Below are positions 41,124 through 49,027 of a DNA stretch of 58,528 bases, in pieces. The notes beneath the pieces are model-generated. The model saw nothing but the letters and a program-made list of their open reading frames with translations, was not told the DNA's origin and made no database searches. The translations under genes were made by a program, and so were the position numbers. Source of the stretch: DATFHX01 sp035247945 (GTDB lineage Bacteria; Patescibacteriota; Saccharimonadia; Saccharimonadales; Saccharimonadaceae); assembly GCA_035247945.1 (NCBI GenBank), contig DATFHX010000025.1, forward strand, positions 1 through 58,528, in the 5' to 3' direction. How positions within the stretch are numbered: position 1 is the stretch's first letter; every line of letters begins with the position of its first letter.

Positions 41124-41459
41124 ATGAAAACACACCATATGAAGCTTGCCGACATACCCTACCGGATGATTGAGAAAGGAGAGAAGACCTGTGAAGCGCG
41201 TCTCTATGATGAGAAGCGCCAGCAGATTGACCTGGGCGACAAGATTATATTTAGTCACGCAGACGAACAAACGATCGAGACTGAGGTTGTAGGGCTTCTT
41301 CGATACGAAACATTTGGTGATATGTTTGCTCGAACCGATCCTCGTAAATTTGGCATTGAGAATGCTGAACTGGCGGCCGAGGTGATGCTTCAGTACTATG
41401 ACCAGAAAATACAGGACAAATATGGGGTTCTGGGAATTGAACTTGAGCTAATACTTTAA
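41124..41459 (+). CDS. ASCH-domain protein
   Basis: A 111-residue protein from ATG 41124 (AAGGAGA upstream). The ASCH/PUA-like fold is suggested by the MIEKGEKTCEARLYDE segment, where Glu and Arg mark the nucleic-acid or base-binding site, and by the DLGDKIIFS strand. ASCH proteins bind RNA or hydrolyse modified nucleosides. It overlaps the convergent NUDIX gene by four bases. Confidence 0.8.
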   Translation: MKTHHMKLADIPYRMIEKGEKTCEARLYDEKRQQIDLGDKIIFSHADEQTIETEVVGLLRYETFGDMFARTDPRKFGIENAELAAEVMLQYYDQKIQDKYGVLGIELELIL

Positions 41460-41914
41460 AGTCTTGTCATCTCGTTTGAGATGACAACTGGATGATTGCC
41501 ATCGATATGACTCTGAATGTCGATAGTCTGCAAGAAGGCTGGAAGGACATTATACTCTCGGGGATTCACAAATGCAGTCGCCTCAATCTCAAGTAGACCA
41601 TGAGTGGTTGATGCGAGATCGATGGCTTCATAGTCGGCCGCATTCTTAATATGAAAGAAGAATTCGAGGAACTCTTTCTCGACGTCCTCGTACTGTTGGA
41701 TGAAAAGGAGGTTGCCTATTTCTGGAGCCACACCAGTTTCTTCGATCATTTCTCGGTGGAGTCCTTCAAGAAGTGATTCTTGCGGTTCAAGGCCTCCACC
41801 GGGGGTGCACCAATATTCTCGTTTTTTACCGTCGCTACCCGGCTTCAGCTGCTGAGCAAGCATCTTGTTGTCATTGAAAATAATACCTCGCACGGTAATC
41901 CGCTGCGTCTTCAT
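41456..41914 (-). CDS. NUDIX hydrolase
   Basis: A 152-residue NUDIX protein. The box is GGGLEPQESLLEG followed by HREMIEETGV, fully conserved. The N-terminal RGIIF and the WCTPGG strand support an MTH1- or nucleoside-triphosphatase-like role. It is divergent from the P-loop kinase gene, and the shared gap holds two palindromes. Confidence 0.9.
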   Translation of the reverse strand: MKTQRITVRGIIFNDNKMLAQQLKPGSDGKKREYWCTPGGGLEPQESLLEGLHREMIEETGVAPEIGNLLFIQQYEDVEKEFLEFFFHIKNAADYEAIDLASTTHGLLEIEATAFVNPREYNVLPAFLQTIDIQSHIDGNHPVVISNEMTRL

Positions 41915-41956
41915 GTACGTGACTCCGTTAATTATTTAGATTAAGAGACGCGAGCG

Positions 41957-42006
41957 GTTCGGACGTCCGAACATGCACGTATAGCGGACCATGGGTTGGT
42001 CATGGT
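41957..42006. promoter_or_regulatory. Two palindromes in a divergent gap
   Basis: GTTCGGACGTCCGAAC (41957-41972) is a perfect 16-base palindrome. ACCATG (41988-41993) is inverted at 42001-42006. Both lie between the divergent NUDIX and kinase genes and look like operator sites. Confidence 0.5.
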
Positions 42007-42070
42007 AACTTCTATTGTACGCGGCGCTCTAGAAAAATAAAAGAACCACGGGCTAAAAGGTAATGATATT

Positions 42071-42589
42071 ATGGAACGCATGAGCAAATTGGTCATACTT
42101 CGAGGGAATGCGGGAAGCGGCAAGAGTACGGTGGCACAGCGCGTGCGCCAAGAAACGGATGCGCGAGTGGCGATTATCGGACAAGACTATTTCCGGCATG
42201 AACTTTTGAGTCACTGGGGCGAAGAAGGCTTTGCAATACGACGTGTGTTAATTCCAGTGATGGCCCTAACGCTGCTTGAAAAAGATTGGAACGTTATTAT
42301 TGAGGGTATTCTGCCTGCGCAGTGGAGTAGGGACATGGTCGATGAGATCTGTTTGCAGTGGAAGGGTGAAGTGGTATCTTTTTATTTCTCTTTAAGTATT
42401 GAAGAGACGATTCGTCGCCATATGACGAGGGGGAGTAAACATTTTAGAGAAGACCTTCTTAGGGAGTGGTACAAGCCGAAGGATGTACTGCTGGATTCGG
42501 ACGTGCTATTCACTGATACGACAACCGAAGATGATGCAGTTCGAGCAGTTCGGAGGATTATTGAAAGGGGCTCTACCCCCGAGGGGTAG
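42071..42589 (+). CDS. P-loop kinase-like protein
   Basis: A 172-residue small AAA/zeta-toxin-like kinase. Walker A is RGNAGSGKST near residue 12, DYFRHELLS follows, and VIIEGIL lies near residue 78. Similar proteins phosphorylate small molecules or antibiotics. Substrate unknown. Its last codons lie in a hairpin (CTACCCC 42573-42579, GGGGTAG 42583-42589). Confidence 0.8.
   Translation: MERMSKLVILRGNAGSGKSTVAQRVRQETDARVAIIGQDYFRHELLSHWGEEGFAIRRVLIPVMALTLLEKDWNVIIEGILPAQWSRDMVDEICLQWKGEVVSFYFSLSIEETIRRHMTRGSKHFREDLLREWYKPKDVLLDSDVLFTDTTTEDDAVRAVRRIIERGSTPEG
42573..42589. terminator. Hairpin between kinase and cassette
   Basis: CTACCCC pairs with GGGGTAG across a 3-base loop; it overlaps the kinase stop codon and lies past the minus-strand cassette stop. 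Confidence 0.6.
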
Positions 42590-42602
42590 GGTCCGAGGGC
42601 TG

Positions 42603-42890
42603 CTACTTCTTACGACCGTCAACCGGCGTGGGTTTGGCAACCGCTGTGTAGATCTCCTCGGGTTGCTCGCCGCGGAACCACTCACCATCTTCGGTCAGCT
42701 CGAAGCTGATCGACTTAACAACACACTCCTTTCGAGACTTTCCGCTCTCACTGAGCGTGATGATTCGATCGATGCGCACTGTTGCTTCGCTGTCTGCCGT
42801 CGAGAGGACGGTGGCGACGAGGTTGTCGCGCAAGGTGATCAATCCGTCCGGAAGCACTTTTCCCGCGGGCAGGAGAAGCCAGCGTGCCAT
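42603..42890 (-). CDS. Small hypothetical protein, GC-rich cassette
   Basis: A 95-residue soluble protein I do not recognise. ATG 42890 follows AAGGAG at eight bases on the minus strand, with a TAGAAT -10 further up. The sequence is beta-rich in the middle and ends PVDGRKK. GC-rich codons contrast with pnp and the kinase. It is one of the genes that separate rpsO from pnp. Confidence 0.6.
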   Translation of the reverse strand: MARWLLLPAGKVLPDGLITLRDNLVATVLSTADSEATVRIDRIITLSESGKSRKECVVKSISFELTEDGEWFRGEQPEEIYTAVAKPTPVDGRKK

Positions 42891-42979
42891 GACAGAAGCT
42901 CCTTAGAGAGACGATTCTACATAAATACTATGCCATAAATTTATGTTATTAACAATAGTAATCGGTCATTTTGAATTAA

Positions 42980-43119
42980 TGACTGTGCTATAATGACAAC
43001 ATCACCGCCATAGGGTGACAAAGTGATGGATATGGCGTCTTTATAAGAAAATAGAGCTGCTCTACCCCTTACTTCTCGCCCGAGCATATTAACGGCGCGT
43101 GTACAAAAAAGGAGAAACA
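42980..43119 (+). promoter_or_regulatory. pnp promoter and structured leader
   Basis: An extended TATAAT (TGCTATAAT, about 42987-42995) starts a leader of about 120 bases. CGCCATA and TATGGCG can pair across it near 43007-43038. A clear GGAG precedes ATG 43120. PNPase leaders in other bacteria are autoregulated through a hairpin; this could be similar, by inference. Confidence 0.5.
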
Positions 43120-45240
43120 ATGGCAACAATTAATCCAAGTGGTAAGGAGATTACCTCTGTTAGTGTTGATCTATTTGGCACACCTCTAAAATTGGAAGTA
43201 AATCGCGTCGGGTTTCGTACCACTGCGAGTGTCCTTGTGTCGTATGGTGATACTGTCGTACTTGGAACATCAATGGTTGGAAAGAAGCCCATTAGCGGTA
43301 TGGACTATTTCCCTCTGTCTGTTGATTACGAAGAGAAGTTCTACGCTGCGGGTAAGATTAGTGGCAGCCGTTTTATCAAGCGTGAGGGTCGTCCGAGCGA
43401 CGAGGCAATTCTTATTGGCCGCATGATTGATCGCCCTATTCGTCCACTCTTTCCAAAAGGATATCGCCAAGAAGTGCAGGTCGTATCGAGCGTCCTCTCG
43501 ATGGATCCGAACTTCCGCCCGGATGCAGTCGCTATGATTGCGGCGAGCGCAGCGCTTGTACTTACTGGCGCGCCGTTTGATGGTCCAGTAGCGGGTCTTC
43601 GTGTTGGGCGTGTTGATGGTCAATTCAAGGCCTTTCTTACCCCCGAGGAGCGAGAGAAGAGTGATCTTGATATCGTAGTCGCCGGTATAGAGAGTGGTAT
43701 CACTATGGTGGAGGCTGGTGCCGACCAAGTCAGCGAGGACGTCATAGCCGATGCACTCGCATGGGCATTTGAAGCATATCAACCAATTATTACACTTCAG
43801 CGCGAGCTTGCAGCAAAGGTCGGTGTTGAGGCGATTGAATACGAACTCATCCTTCCAAATGAATCAATTCAGCAAGAAGTCGACGTGTGGATGGAGAACA
43901 AGCTTGGCGAGAACCTACGTCGTCCATACCCAGAACGTAATGAGCTTATCACGGTTCTTCGCGACGCATTCAATAATGATATGAAGGCAAAACATGGGGA
44001 TGAAGAATATCACGATCTCCACGATGAGTACAATGAAGCCTTTACGATGTCGCTTCACAAGGACGCACGACAGGGTATCATTGATAGCAAAAAGCGACCA
44101 GATGGTCGCGCACTCGACGAAGTCCGACCGTTATCATCAGAGGTTGGCATTTTGCCGCGTGCTCATGGATCATCGCTATTTACCAGAGGTGTGACACAGG
44201 GAATGAACATCGTCACGCTTGCCCCGCTTAGCTATGCGCAGGTGGTCGATACAATGGAGGTGAATGACGGTGAGCGACGGTATATGCACCACTATAACGC
44301 CCCTGGGTTTACGGTTGGTGAGGTACGTCGTCTTGGAAGTCCTGGTCGCCGCGAAATTGGACATGGCTATCTTGCGGAGCGTGCTGTTATCCCAGTTCTT
44401 CCGAGTGAAGAGGAATTTCCTTACGCTATTCGAAGCGTAACGGAGATTATGAGCCAGAACGGTTCAACCTCAATGGCGGCAACTTGTAGTAGTGTGCTCG
44501 CACTCATGGATGCGGGCGTACCACTAAAGGCTCCGGTATCTGGAATTGCCATGGGTCTCATGATGGATGGAGAAACCCCCTATGTTCTGACGGACATTGC
44601 AGACGCAGAGGACTTTGCAGGAGACATGGACTTTAAGGTGACTGGAACTGAAAAGGGTGTTACTGCGATACAGATGGATATGAAGGTCCATGGACTTCCT
44701 GTTGATGTTCTTCGCCAGGCATTGCAACAAGCTCGCCCAGGACGTGCGCATATTCTTCAACATATGCTTACGACGTTGGCTGAACCACGAGAGGCGATTA
44801 GCCCGTATGCCCCACGTATTGAAAAGATTAAGATTAATCCGGATAAGATTGGTGCCGTTATCGGTAAGGGCGGCGAGGTAATTAATAAGATCACTGCAGA
44901 AACAGGCGCAGAGATTGATATTAAAGATGATGGCCTCATAACGGTTGCGGCAGCGGATACGGCAAAGATCGAAAAGGCACTAAATTGGATCAAGAGTCTT
45001 ACTGAGGAACCTGAAGTCGGTCGTATCTATGAAGGCAAGGTTGTGAGCATTAAGGACTTCGGTGCATTCATTAATATTCTTCCAGGCATCGATGGAATGG
45101 TGCACATTAGCCAGATTTCCAAAGAGCGGATTGATAAGGTTGAAGATGTTCTCAAAGAAGGACAGATCGTTAAGGTGAAGCTCGTTGGAATTGACGAGCG
45201 AGGTCGCCTTAGTCTTTCTATGAAAGAAGTAGAAGAGTAA
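43120..45240 (+). CDS. pnp: Polyribonucleotide nucleotidyltransferase (PNPase)
   Basis: A 706-residue phosphorolytic 3'-5' exoribonuclease from ATG 43120 (GGAGAAACA upstream; a longer in-frame GTG start is not needed). Two RNase PH domains are visible (GSRFIKREGRPSDEAILIGR in the first; SLFTRGVTQ and the catalytic core GLMMDG... in the second). A KH domain (KIGAVIGKGGEVINKI) and a C-terminal S1 domain (GKVVSIKDFGAFI) follow. It works with RNase J in mRNA decay. Confidence 0.97.
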   Translation: MATINPSGKEITSVSVDLFGTPLKLEVNRVGFRTTASVLVSYGDTVVLGTSMVGKKPISGMDYFPLSVDYEEKFYAAGKISGSRFIKREGRPSDEAILIGRMIDRPIRPLFPKGYRQEVQVVSSVLSMDPNFRPDAVAMIAASAALVLTGAPFDGPVAGLRVGRVDGQFKAFLTPEEREKSDLDIVVAGIESGITMVEAGADQVSEDVIADALAWAFEAYQPIITLQRELAAKVGVEAIEYELILPNESIQQEVDVWMENKLGENLRRPYPERNELITVLRDAFNNDMKAKHGDEEYHDLHDEYNEAFTMSLHKDARQGIIDSKKRPDGRALDEVRPLSSEVGILPRAHGSSLFTRGVTQGMNIVTLAPLSYAQVVDTMEVNDGERRYMHHYNAPGFTVGEVRRLGSPGRREIGHGYLAERAVIPVLPSEEEFPYAIRSVTEIMSQNGSTSMAATCSSVLALMDAGVPLKAPVSGIAMGLMMDGETPYVLTDIADAEDFAGDMDFKVTGTEKGVTAIQMDMKVHGLPVDVLRQALQQARPGRAHILQHMLTTLAEPREAISPYAPRIEKIKINPDKIGAVIGKGGEVINKITAETGAEIDIKDDGLITVAAADTAKIEKALNWIKSLTEEPEVGRIYEGKVVSIKDFGAFINILPGIDGMVHISQISKERIDKVEDVLKEGQIVKVKLVGIDERGRLSLSMKEVEE

Positions 45241-45245
45241 AGTCT

Positions 45246-45282
45246 ATAAAAAGAGGGGTCTATGCGGACCTCTCTTTTTATG
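45246..45282 (+). terminator. pnp terminator
   Basis: AAAAAGAGGGGTC-type arm pairs with GACCTCTCTTTTT, with a T-run. Confidence 0.85.
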
Positions 45283-45326
45283 GTTTAATATTAAAGTCAA
45301 ACGACGTGACAACCTTTGGAGGCCTG

Positions 45327-45872
45327 GTGGCCTATAATGGCAGAAAAGCTGCCCAGTGGTGCAAGATTCACGCACAAGACAAACAGCCCTTTGTGGATGC
45401 CTGTGCGTGGTTTGCAAGCAATGCCTTATGGCAGGGTGGCATCGAGATGACGGAAACCTGGCATGACCGAGAGAAAGAGAAGGTCGCACAGGGGACGGTA
45501 CTCGGGACGAAGGTTGCCAGGGTGGCAGATCGACTCGTTACCTTCCTCATCCAGCAGGAGTACGCGGAGGCGTACCCTGTGTATGAAGCGGGCAGCTCCT
45601 GGCCTCAACCCGAGCTGGATCGGATTATTCCCAACGTACGACTCGGTGATCTGATCGCCTATAAGTACTACGGCGCTTCGGGATATTACAACCATGTATC
45701 TGTCGTGGTGCGAATCGTACGAGGGGTGCCGTATGTCGCCGAGTGGGGAACTGCACACAACCCTTTGATGCAATGCGATTACAAAAGTCGCAGATGGGAC
45801 TGGTCGAAGAACAGTGATATGTCGATGGCTACCCTATACGATTTGGTTGTGACGCATCTGAGCATGCAGTAG
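45327..45872 (+). CDS. Amidase_6-like cysteine hydrolase, GC-rich cassette
   Basis: A 181-residue protein from GTG 45327 (GGAGG just upstream; GTG 45306 is an alternative without a site). AYNGRKAAQW at the start, DACAWFASNALWQGG with putative nucleophile Cys26, and YNHVSVVV with His123 match the putative amidase domain (Amidase_6, NlpC/P60-like), where DC.NF.S..L..GG and HV.iv are typical. AHNP near residue 144 stands where the family has Sht. No signal peptide is visible. GC-rich codons and own terminator. It could cleave peptidoglycan of self or an actinobacterial host; the target is inference. Confidence 0.68.
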   Translation: MAYNGRKAAQWCKIHAQDKQPFVDACAWFASNALWQGGIEMTETWHDREKEKVAQGTVLGTKVARVADRLVTFLIQQEYAEAYPVYEAGSSWPQPELDRIIPNVRLGDLIAYKYYGASGYYNHVSVVVRIVRGVPYVAEWGTAHNPLMQCDYKSRRWDWSKNSDMSMATLYDLVVTHLSMQ

Positions 45873-45883
45873 TTTGACTGCCG

Positions 45884-45915
45884 GCCGCCTCATTTCGAGG
45901 TGCGCCGGTTTGTCT
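45884..45915 (+). terminator. Hairpin terminator after amidase-like gene
   Basis: CCGG-CCTC and GAGG-CCGG arms around ATTTC, followed by a T-rich stretch. Confidence 0.65.
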
Positions 45916-45964
45916 TTTTCTACAGAGTGTACATGCTCTCGTGAACTTGGTACGCTAAGAGTAT

Positions 45965-46555
45965 ATGAATGAAGATAAGCAGCGTCTGCTTGATGAGGTG
46001 AGGGCGGATATTCTCAAGAAGAACATTTGTCCTGAGCTGGCGGCACAAGCGACAAACTTAGTTATGGGGGATGGTAACGTAAATGCGGATATTGTCTTTA
46101 TTGGTGAGGCCCCCGGAAAGAATGAGGACGAGCAAGGGCTTCCTTTCGTCGGAGCTGCTGGAAAATTCCTCAACGAAATGCTTGCAGCAGCGGAGATGCA
46201 GCGTAGTGATGTTTATATAACGAATATTGTTAAGTATCGCCCTCCGAACAATAGGGATCCTCTTCCGGAGGAAAAGAAGGCGTTTTGGCCATATCTACTG
46301 AAGCAGCTTCAAATTATTCAGCCTAAGGTTGTTATAACACTCGGTCGACATAGTATGGAATACTTTCTTCCAGGTATGCGCATCAGTCTCATTCATGGTC
46401 AAGCGAAACGAATTAAGTTTGGCGACCAGAAACTTGTGATTATACCGCTTTATCATCCGGCTGCGGCGCTTTATAACGGCAGTATGCGCCAAACCCTCAT
46501 CGATGATTTTGTGAGTGTTCCGAAGATTATAGACCTGATGAATCGAGGAAAATAA
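45965..46555 (+). CDS. Family 4-type uracil-DNA glycosylase without Fe-S ligands
   Basis: A 196-residue UDG. GEAPGKNEDEQGLPFVG and GKFLNEML form the uracil pocket, NIVKYRPPNNRDPLPEE is the central family-4 block, and HPAAALYN is the catalytic loop near the C-terminus. Family 4 enzymes normally bind a [4Fe-4S] cluster with four Cys. Here only Cys22 remains; the second N-terminal Cys is gone, KCRPP is KYRPP and the later Cys is Trp or Phe. The fold is probably stabilised without a cluster. Likely role: uracil removal from DNA. Confidence 0.9.
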   Translation: MNEDKQRLLDEVRADILKKNICPELAAQATNLVMGDGNVNADIVFIGEAPGKNEDEQGLPFVGAAGKFLNEMLAAAEMQRSDVYITNIVKYRPPNNRDPLPEEKKAFWPYLLKQLQIIQPKVVITLGRHSMEYFLPGMRISLIHGQAKRIKFGDQKLVIIPLYHPAAALYNGSMRQTLIDDFVSVPKIIDLMNRGK

Positions 46556-46567
46556 ACGATTATTTTT

Positions 46568-46651
46568 ACACATATAAACAGCATATGTGTATATCGTCAA
46601 GTAGTCGACCTCTAGAAAACACTTGCATCTGTTGTATTTATTTGCTATAGT
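46568..46651 (+). promoter_or_regulatory. Inverted repeat and rnj promoter
   Basis: ACACATAT (46568-46575) is inverted at 46583-46590. Downstream, TTGCAT (46623-46628), 17 bases, TATAGT (46646-46651) forms the rnj promoter, leaving a leader of about 100 bases before ATG 46761. Confidence 0.6.
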
Positions 46652-46760
46652 AAAAGCACTAGATGCAGACGTATCCAACCTATACACGCGTGTAAACCGT
46701 CTGAAACTTACGATTTTGACTAACATATTTTTATTTAAAGAAAGGTTAAGAGTATCCTAA

Positions 46761-48893
46761 ATGGGACAACGTAGACTTGGCAACGTCCAAAGTGACGACC
46801 AAAGCAAACGTCCGCAGCAACAACAGCGGACAAAATCAAATAATACGGTACTAAATAATACAAATACGCGAAAAGGTGAAGTTTTTCGCGCACAACGTCG
46901 TGTAAGTGAAAATGTTAACCTTCGTGCTTCACAGCACATGATTAACGTTCCCGTAAATAAATCAATCTATAACGGATATGGTGGACGTCAGTTCAGTATA
47001 GCCGACCAGCCAAAACGCCCTAAGTCGCCTCGACCAACGCTTCGCGTTATTCCGATCGGTGGTCTCGGAGAGATGGGCATCGGTAAGAATATGATGGCTA
47101 TTGAATACGATAACGATATGATCGTTATCGACTGTGGCTTCCTATTCCCAGGCTCTGACTACCCAGGCATTAACTACATCACGCCAGATATTACCTATCT
47201 GGAAGAAAACAAGCATAAAATTCGTGGTATCGTCTTTACACACGGACACCTCGATCATATCGGTGCTTTCCGCCATGTTGCGCATAAGCTACAAGTTCCT
47301 GTCTATGGAAGCAAGTTTACGCTTGGCATGGTGCAGCGAACAATGGAAGAGGCAACGAGTGGATACGAACCTCAATACAATGTCATGGATCCTGAAGCGC
47401 ATGAGCGCGTCCAGCTTGGCGACAGCTTCTCAATTGAACTTGTTCGTGTAAATCACTCAATTCCTGACGCGACAGCAGTTGTTATTCGAACACCTCTTGG
47501 CGTTCTTATCGATACAGGTGACTGGCGTTTTGAGGAAGCTCCTGTTGACGGTAAGAAATTCGACCTTGAGCGTATGACAGAGATTGCTTCAAAAGAGGGC
47601 ATTCTTATGCTTATGAACGAGTCAACAAACTGTGAAAGTGAAGGTACACACCAACACGGTGAGCCTGAAATTCAACAGTCTATTGGACAGGTTATGGATA
47701 AATACCAGAGCAGTCGTCTCATTTTGAGCTGTTTCAGTAGCCAGATTCACCGTATGCAGCTGATCCTTGAGGAGGCGAAGAAGCATGACCGTAAGGTGGC
47801 GTTTGCTGGTTTTAGCATGATCCAGAACCTTGAGGTCGCACTCCGTGCGGGTGTGATTAAGGTACCGAAAGATGTCGTCGTAAAGATGGAAGATATCGTC
47901 AAACTTCCAGACGGCAAAGTGACGATCGTATGTACGGGTAGCCAGGGTGAATTTAACGCCGTGCTTAACCGCATGGCAAGTGGAAGTCACAAATTCATCA
48001 AGATCAAGAACAGTGACGTTATTGTATTTAGCTCAAACCCAATTCCAGGTAATGAGAAGTATGTCGTCCGTACAGTTGATGGTCTTATGCGCGAAGGAAG
48101 TGATGTTATTCAGAACGGAAAGACCCACCTTACAGGTGTTGGCCCTCTCCACCTTTCGGGACATGGGTACTACGATGACCACGTTAAGCTCATCAACGCT
48201 TTGAACCCGACCTACTATCTTCCAATTCACGGTGAATTCCACATGCTTCACCACAATGCCGAACTTGCAGAGAAGGAAGCAGGCATTCCTCGTGACAACA
48301 TCTTTGTTTGTGATAGCGGTGATGTTATCGAGATTACCTCAGAGGGTGCCAAGAAGGCAGGTCGCGTACCTGTTGGTGGTATCATGTACGACGATAGCGG
48401 AGCAGTTGTGAGCGAAGTAGTTCTTAAAGACCGTATTCACATGGCTGGTGAGGGTATGTTTGTTGTTGTGTTGACAGTCGCACGTGGAAGCGGCCGACTT
48501 ATGACAAGCCCTGACATTATCAGCCGTGGGTTTATCTACCTACGGGACAGCGAGGAGCTCATGGGGACGATTCGCCAGTATCTTAAGCAGAAGGTCGCCC
48601 GCAGCTTCAGCTCAAAGAAGATCGATCTTGACGTCATCAAGAAGGAACTTAAGGATGAAATTACGCACATCCTTTACGACCAAACTCGTCGAACTCCGAT
48701 TGTTATTCCTGTTATTAACGAAATCGGTGGAGGGGGCCAGAACCGCCCACAGCAACAGCAAGGCGGTGACATGCGTAAGGGTGCTAATGGGCAGCAGTTT
48801 TCAAAGCCTACACCAAAGAAATTCCCCCCACGTCAGGTGCCTGACACTGAGGCTGTTGAGCCTCGGACTAAGGCTGACACAAGGGCATATTAA
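46761..48893 (+). CDS. rnj: Ribonuclease J
   Basis: A 710-residue metallo-beta-lactamase/beta-CASP ribonuclease. After an unusual Gln/Asn/Lys/Arg-rich N-terminal extension (about 90 residues), the core begins LRVIPIGGLGEMGIGKN. HGHLDHIGA binds two zinc ions, VNHSIPDA and DTGDWRF complete the site, and GYPFQ-like beta-CASP and the HGEFHML motif follow. The C-terminus is again Gln/Pro/Lys-rich. It acts as endo- and 5'-3' exonuclease in mRNA and rRNA processing. Confidence 0.97.
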   Translation: MGQRRLGNVQSDDQSKRPQQQQRTKSNNTVLNNTNTRKGEVFRAQRRVSENVNLRASQHMINVPVNKSIYNGYGGRQFSIADQPKRPKSPRPTLRVIPIGGLGEMGIGKNMMAIEYDNDMIVIDCGFLFPGSDYPGINYITPDITYLEENKHKIRGIVFTHGHLDHIGAFRHVAHKLQVPVYGSKFTLGMVQRTMEEATSGYEPQYNVMDPEAHERVQLGDSFSIELVRVNHSIPDATAVVIRTPLGVLIDTGDWRFEEAPVDGKKFDLERMTEIASKEGILMLMNESTNCESEGTHQHGEPEIQQSIGQVMDKYQSSRLILSCFSSQIHRMQLILEEAKKHDRKVAFAGFSMIQNLEVALRAGVIKVPKDVVVKMEDIVKLPDGKVTIVCTGSQGEFNAVLNRMASGSHKFIKIKNSDVIVFSSNPIPGNEKYVVRTVDGLMREGSDVIQNGKTHLTGVGPLHLSGHGYYDDHVKLINALNPTYYLPIHGEFHMLHHNAELAEKEAGIPRDNIFVCDSGDVIEITSEGAKKAGRVPVGGIMYDDSGAVVSEVVLKDRIHMAGEGMFVVVLTVARGSGRLMTSPDIISRGFIYLRDSEELMGTIRQYLKQKVARSFSSKKIDLDVIKKELKDEITHILYDQTRRTPIVIPVINEIGGGGQNRPQQQQGGDMRKGANGQQFSKPTPKKFPPRQVPDTEAVEPRTKADTRAY

Positions 48894-48895
48894 TA

Positions 48896-48930
48896 AAAAA
48901 TCCCCGGCCGATTGTGCCGGGGATTTTTTA
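48896..48930 (+). terminator. rnj terminator
   Basis: AAAAAATCCCCGGC pairs with GCCGGGGATTTTTT across a 7-base loop, a strong bidirectional terminator. Confidence 0.9.
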
Positions 48931-48954
48931 TAGAAAACTAACCATAACCAATAC

Positions 48955-48983
48955 TTGCATTATATTGTAATTATTGCTATAAT
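48955..48983 (+). promoter_or_regulatory. ftsK promoter
   Basis: TTGCAT (48955-48960), 17 bases, extended TATAAT (48978-48983). The same -35 word and spacing precede rnj. Confidence 0.7.
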
Positions 48984-49027
48984 AATGTCATATTCATCGG
49001 TAGTAAACCACTTTATAATAGAAATAT

